Notes under the pieces: model-generated
Seen by the model: the letters and a program-made list of their open reading frames with translations, nothing else
Databases searched by the model: none
Told to the model about the DNA's origin: nothing
NCBI GenBank assembly: GCA_013398955.1
Contig: VWPU01002069.1
Coordinates: forward strand, 1-64,000
DNA length: 64,000 bases
From: Callaeas wilsoni
Lineage: Eukaryota > Chordata > Aves > Passeriformes > Callaeidae
Direction of reading: 5' to 3'
In this document: one piece after another, positions 50,340 through 64,000 of the stretch
How positions within the stretch are numbered: the stretch's first letter is position 1
How the letters are laid out: every line of letters starts with the position of its first letter
Position numbers and translations under genes: made by a program

Positions 50340-52802
50340 TCTTTATTTGAACAAGCCTTATAGTTTTCAATTTATCTGCAAGAAGGCTTGGAGACCTGGG
50401 AAAAGAAATGAATGAATGATGCTGCCAAAGCTTGCACTGTGCCAGATGTCGTTTGTAATTTTGTGGTTCTTGGCAAAGGTGAGGCTGGAAATCCATGTTG
50501 TTGATCAGCATGGAATAATCTCTTGGGAACAGAAATGCTGTGCTCCTGTGGAGGAAAATGATGGTGCTTTCCTTACCTGTCTCATGGCCAGACCTGAGAT
50601 CTTACAATGGGATGCTGTTTCTGAGCTGAGAAAACCACATGAAGGAACCTTTTTGCCTTTGAAACAGAATGCTGTCTTAAAAACACTCAATGGGTTTTTG
50701 ATGGCTTTCTTCATTATTCTGGGAATCAATCAGAAGAGATTTATGGGGCAAAGAATCAGTCTACTAACATGGAGTAAGGATTGGAGTTGACTTAAGGAAA
50801 GACATTAAGGTAAGCTCAGAATTAAGCCATAAAGGACAGTGCAAAACAGGGCTCAGTCATTAAAATCTTCACTTCCCCCCATCCTCCCTACAGCAGCAGC
50901 AGCCACTCAAAAGGCCAGCTTATCTGAGGATCCAGCAGGAAGCAGATAGGCTTTACTGTGACATTTGTCAGCATCATGCCATCATCCAAATGGAGGATGG
51001 GGTCTGGGTTTCAGGGCAGGAAAACCCCCCACTGAACTTTTGAGGGCACTTTTAAGTGTAGAGACGGAATGACCTTTTTCAGTCAGGGGCCCGAAATTCC
51101 TGCCGGAAGCCTTCAGCTGAACTGTGTGCTGTGAGGCAGAGTCTTAAAACTGACCAAGAAATCACAATATGTGGAGCCATAGGTAACTCTGGGTCAGGCA
51201 ATCTGCAGCCTTAGCACGGTATCCACAGAGGGTTGTAACAAAGCTTTACAAGAGGTGCTGCTCGTGTTAGAAACGAGCTCTGATGAAGGTGGATTTTTTC
51301 CAGTACCTAGTATGGCTAACAGTCTAGCTTTCCAGGATCCTCAAAAATGATGCAAAAAAAAATTGTATTCAACTGAATGCAACTGAAGAAACTTGGTCAT
51401 AATCAAAATGAAAAATAGAGACGTTATTAGCAAGAAGTAGGTGATATAGCACAACCACGCAAAATTAGAATTTTTTTTAATCAGCATTATAAAACACAGT
51501 AATGAATAGCCAGGGCATGAAAAAACTCATTTGAGGTGGTGTCTAGAGTGGTGTCACAGAACAGCTTTATATTGCGCTCCAAAGGAAAGTTCAGTGCCTT
51601 GTGACTCCTGACTGAATTTACTTTCCCAGTCCCAATCAGTCCCAGCTTCTGTCAGTGAGCAACATCCACGAACCCACAACCACCCCCTCTAATGAGCTCC
51701 ATAGGTCTGGAGAGCCTGAGCACCTGGGCAAAGCTGGGTGAGTCTCCTGACCACGGGAAGAAATGGAAATCTGGAAGCGAGCTCCATCTCATATTTGGGG
51801 ACAGGCTACAACTTCTTTGCATCTAGACATGAGTTTACACTGAAACTGTAAATTTTCTGTTTACTGAACAGCTATCTACAGTGATACCTGTTGGGATCTG
51901 AGAAAAAAGAATTGTCAAAGACAGGGATGTAAAGTTATTCTTTTTCTTCCACAGCTTCAAAACTCTGGTACGTGGAGAGTAGGCCCTGGTAGATTTATCG
52001 TGCCCCTTGGTGAGGGAGAAAAGGAGGTGAAAATAACTAAAATAATTTTTGAATATTAATCCACAGACATTAGGATACATTGAGCCAAGCCCAAAGTAAT
52101 GCAGCTGGCAGTTCATTTGATGACAGTGTCTTCCATAATATTACAATAATTATTTTTATATTTTTTATATACTTTGCAATCTGAAAGTGCATGTATAAGT
52201 AGTAGATAACCACTGTTAAAGCACATGTGCAGTTTGCCATATGCAGTAATTCTGAAATTTCTTAACAGTCTTAGACACAGCCTTTCCCAAAGCACACTTA
52301 AAGATAATATAAAGGGTTCTGTAGAATGTCTCAATTCAATACCACTTTGCTGCAGTAACACATGAAAAATGGTGCAGTAACAAGTATGATTGCTCCCATG
52401 TCACGTATCTGAAGTTGGTATTGTCAAAATTCTAGTTCAGACATTTAACCCAGTTTGGAATACGAAACACACAAAAAATATTGTCATCTTCACGAAAAAT
52501 ATGACCAAGCATCTTTGGTAACAAAAACCAAACCAAACCCACCTTTATTACATCTACATAGAATGTGTGACTATGGTGTACTGCAGCAATTTTCATCATT
52601 TTTAGGGTAACCTGTATGCTCTTTGATGCTCTAAAATAATTCCAGTCTCATGTTAAAAAATCACTTATCTTCTCTGAGTAAGGTTCCATGATTTACTTAG
52701 GATCTTACGGAGAAGACTTTAGATGCTGCAGGAGTATAAATTAATAGGAGGAATTGTGATTGAGTTTTAAGTGACACAGTGGACCCCGTCAAGAGTTCAT
52801 CT

Positions 52803-52829
52803 TAGATAAACATTTAGATAAACATTTAG
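52803..52829. repeat. Tandem repeat, 12-bp unit, 2.25 copies
   Basis: TAGATAAACATT twice in succession, followed by TAG. Confidence 0.9.
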
Positions 52830-53318
52830 CACATCATGCTCATGTAAAGCTATCTGTTCAAAAACTTCCTTCTGGATACAGCTGCTTCATATTACACATC
52901 TCTGATTTATACTGGTATAGGTTAAGACAAATGATCACTGTGCAACTGCTGGGAATTAGGTTAATTCAGATTATTTTGCTATAGGTTCTTGACTATTGCA
53001 GACTTCTCTTTGAGCTCTCAGACAGGTTGCCTTCCAGACAATTGCCTGGATGAGATTTTCGAGGCAGGTGTTAACTGTGGAAACTTACTTAGTATTAAAC
53101 TTACTTGTGTGTTGCCACCGACTTTGGAGTGATTTTTTTTTTTTTCTCCTGGTCATTGTCCTTCACAAAAGACCTAATTGAAAATATCTGTCAAATCATG
53201 TCTCTGGTTTCCCTCTTCTTCTCCCGCCCCCCCATTAATTGGACACGTATTGTGTTTGTGTGGGAAGGAAAGAGGCTCTGTAGCAGGGTAGCAATATTGC
53301 TGGGAAAAGAACATTAAA

Positions 53319-53327
53319 ATGGATAAA
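53319..53327 (-). promoter_or_regulatory. Candidate Pit-1 autoregulatory site next to the TATA box
   Basis: ATGGATAAA is the reverse complement of TTTATCCAT, a perfect match to the Pit-1 consensus WWTATNCAT. It ends 15 bases before the TATA box, roughly -45 to -55 from the predicted start. The rodent gene has a positive autoregulatory Pit-1 site at a similar distance. Function here is inferred. Confidence 0.55.
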
Positions 53328-53342
53328 GGGATTTCCTAGTGG

Positions 53343-53350
53343 TATAAATA
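53343..53350 (+). promoter_or_regulatory. POU1F1: TATA box of the POU1F1 promoter
   Basis: TATAAATA lies 148 bases before the ATG. A start site about 30 bases downstream (near 53372-53376) would give a 5'UTR of about 122 bases without an ATG. Mammalian POU1F1 also uses a TATA promoter. The exact start site is inferred, not seen. Confidence 0.75.
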
Positions 53351-53374
53351 CCTGCACACGACCTCCCTGTGCTC

Positions 53375-53497
53375 CGGAGCCCTCCTCTGTGTGTACACCC
53401 AGGTAAAATCCTGCAGTACAGTTTGAGGTGCCATTAATCCTGCAGGATCTGCTCTGGTAGAACACGGGACAGGCGGCTCTCTTGCCTCTTGGAGGGT
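53375..53497 (+). other. POU1F1: Predicted POU1F1 5'UTR
   Basis: Stretch between the expected transcription start and the ATG. It has no ATG. It contains a donor-like CCAG|GTAAAA at 53403 and a CCATTAATCC homeodomain-type motif at 53431-53440. Boundaries depend on the TATA-based start prediction. Confidence 0.5.
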
Positions 53498-62837
<9,340 letters not shown>

Positions 62838-62930
62838 AGCTTTTCCATGTACAGATCTGGATTTCTGTTTTGCTTTTTGTAAAATATTGTAAATACTGTG
62901 TTGTATTAAAAAAAAAAAAAGGGAAAAATC
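62838..62930 (+). other. POU1F1: POU1F1 3'UTR start with possible poly(A) signal
   Basis: Sequence after the stop is AT-rich. ATTAAA at 62905-62910, running directly into an A tract, is the nearest variant poly(A) signal, 68 bases past the stop. No canonical AATAAA was seen down to 64000, so a longer 3'UTR ending outside the window, or use of this variant, are both possible. Confidence 0.35.
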
Positions 62931-64000
62931 AGTAAACCACTTGTTCCCCCTACAAGCTACCAGCTTCAGATGTAGTGTTTGTGGAAGACGCTATTTTAAT
63001 GTAAAAGGTTGGAAACGAAATCCTACAGTGCCTGTTTAAAGGGTTGGAGGTCTCTGCACGGAACCCATCACGCATTGTTCAACTAGAAACGCTCCCCAGG
63101 TTTCACGGGCAGCTGCAGCTCCCCTGTGCTGCGCGTTTCCTGCCTCTGTGGCACGAGTTAGTGATTCAATGTACGTGTGTTGTGCGTGCAGAAGGGTTGC
63201 AAAGCTCGGTGTCAGCAGCTGTAGGACGGGAAGGATTTTGCTGTCATTAATTAAGGCACTGTGAGCTCACCAGGACAGAGGTGTCACACTGTCTCAACCC
63301 AATGTTTGGCCGCCTTGAACTGGTGCCAAGGAGAAGTGGCTTTGTTAATGCTTGCTATCAAAGGTAATCAAATCAAAATGTAATTCTTGCTAATTTGCTG
63401 TGTGCCTCAAAGTTTGGTTTGGATAGGCTTAGCTATAAAAACAGGAACATAATTTATCTGACCTTAAGACTTTGTGGCCTGAGGGGAAGAAAGATAACTA
63501 TCAGGGGTTTTATTACATTGGTCTTTCTCTGCGTTGTACTTTCTTCTGATTAAAACCATGTGTGGACATACTTACACCAGAGATGGTGTGTTAAGCTAAG
63601 AAGTATCCAAAAGAAGAATCTATTGCACTGCACGTTCCCACTCTATTACACCCCACTAATTGAAAATAATCCCTTATTTGTCATCCTCTAGCCTAGAGAT
63701 AATCGAGGGGAAAAAATACCAGTGCCAGAGCTCCACCTATCAGGCAGGCACTGAGAAAACTGAATTAATGACTGTAGTAGTCACCAGGGACAGATTATCC
63801 AGCCATCTCATCAGCCCTGCTCATTGTTATGGGAATTAGCCCATTACCATATAAGTATTTTGACTGTTTTCCTAGGACTGAAATTAAGTGAGTACACGCA
63901 AGTATTACTGGCCAGATACATTTTATTTTTCCATAAAACAAACCTGATGATTTAGAAAATGTCTATATAATAGGCCCACAGAAAGCCAAAGGAGTTTAAT
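62931..64000. other. Downstream flank of POU1F1
   Basis: No coding exon seen on either strand. In mammals CHMP2B lies just downstream in convergent orientation; if synteny holds its 3' end would lie beyond this window or in this flank as untranslated sequence. Confidence 0.6.

Larger units (their letters stand above)
45934..53318. other. POU1F1 upstream flank, no gene recognised
   Basis: Contains two hairpins, the A17 run and the 12-bp repeat. The open frame at 50416-50790 (124 codons) resembles no known protein. Regulatory elements of POU1F1 would be expected here and farther upstream. Confidence 0.65.

Noticed and set aside
50416..50790. Open frame of 124 codons, plus strand
   Set aside because: No recognisable domain; overlapped by an opposite-strand open frame; length is unremarkable for 64 kb.
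62931..64000. CHMP2B exons expected from mammalian synteny
   Set aside because: No frame on either strand gave a recognisable CHMP2B peptide.

Overview
The window is nuclear DNA from a bird, probably a songbird. Three things support this: CR1 LINE fragments with the avian 3' end, solitary LTRs of the kind common in passerine genomes, and one protein-coding gene whose product reads as an avian form of the pituitary transcription factor POU1F1 (Pit-1). The order (bird) is a confident call; the suborder is an inference from LTR style.

Layout. Positions 1 to about 53,300 contain no protein-coding gene that I can support. This stretch is AT-rich intergenic sequence with five CR1 fragments (5091-5690 minus, 5730-5903 plus, 18770-19217 plus, 29303-29447 minus, 34370-34646 plus), two LTRs (6979-7427 minus; 15152-15831 plus, the latter with a perfect 6-bp target-site duplication), several short tandem duplications, some perfect hairpins or palindromes, and homopolymer tracts. 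One base, 14816, is an N.

From about 53,300 to 62,900 lies a complete, intact six-exon POU1F1 gene on the plus strand: TATA box at 53343, start codon at 53498, stop codon at 62835-62837. Every intron is GT-AG and every junction keeps frame. The spliced product is 297 residues, with a POU-specific domain and a POU homeodomain. A second in-frame acceptor 84 bases upstream of exon 2 would add 28 residues, matching the transactivation-domain insert of the known Pit-1 beta isoform. From 62,838 to the end I see the 3'UTR and unassigned sequence.

How it fits together. There is one gene and its presumed regulatory territory. A perfect Pit-1 consensus site sits just upstream of the TATA box, consistent with the known autoregulation of this gene. 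A cluster of two more Pit-1 consensus sites, a homeodomain palindrome and an octamer-like motif lies about 7.5 kb upstream and is a candidate distal enhancer. I found no clearly novel biological system; the most useful leads are the beta-isoform splice choice, the candidate autoregulatory sites and the long T tract abutting the exon 5 acceptor.
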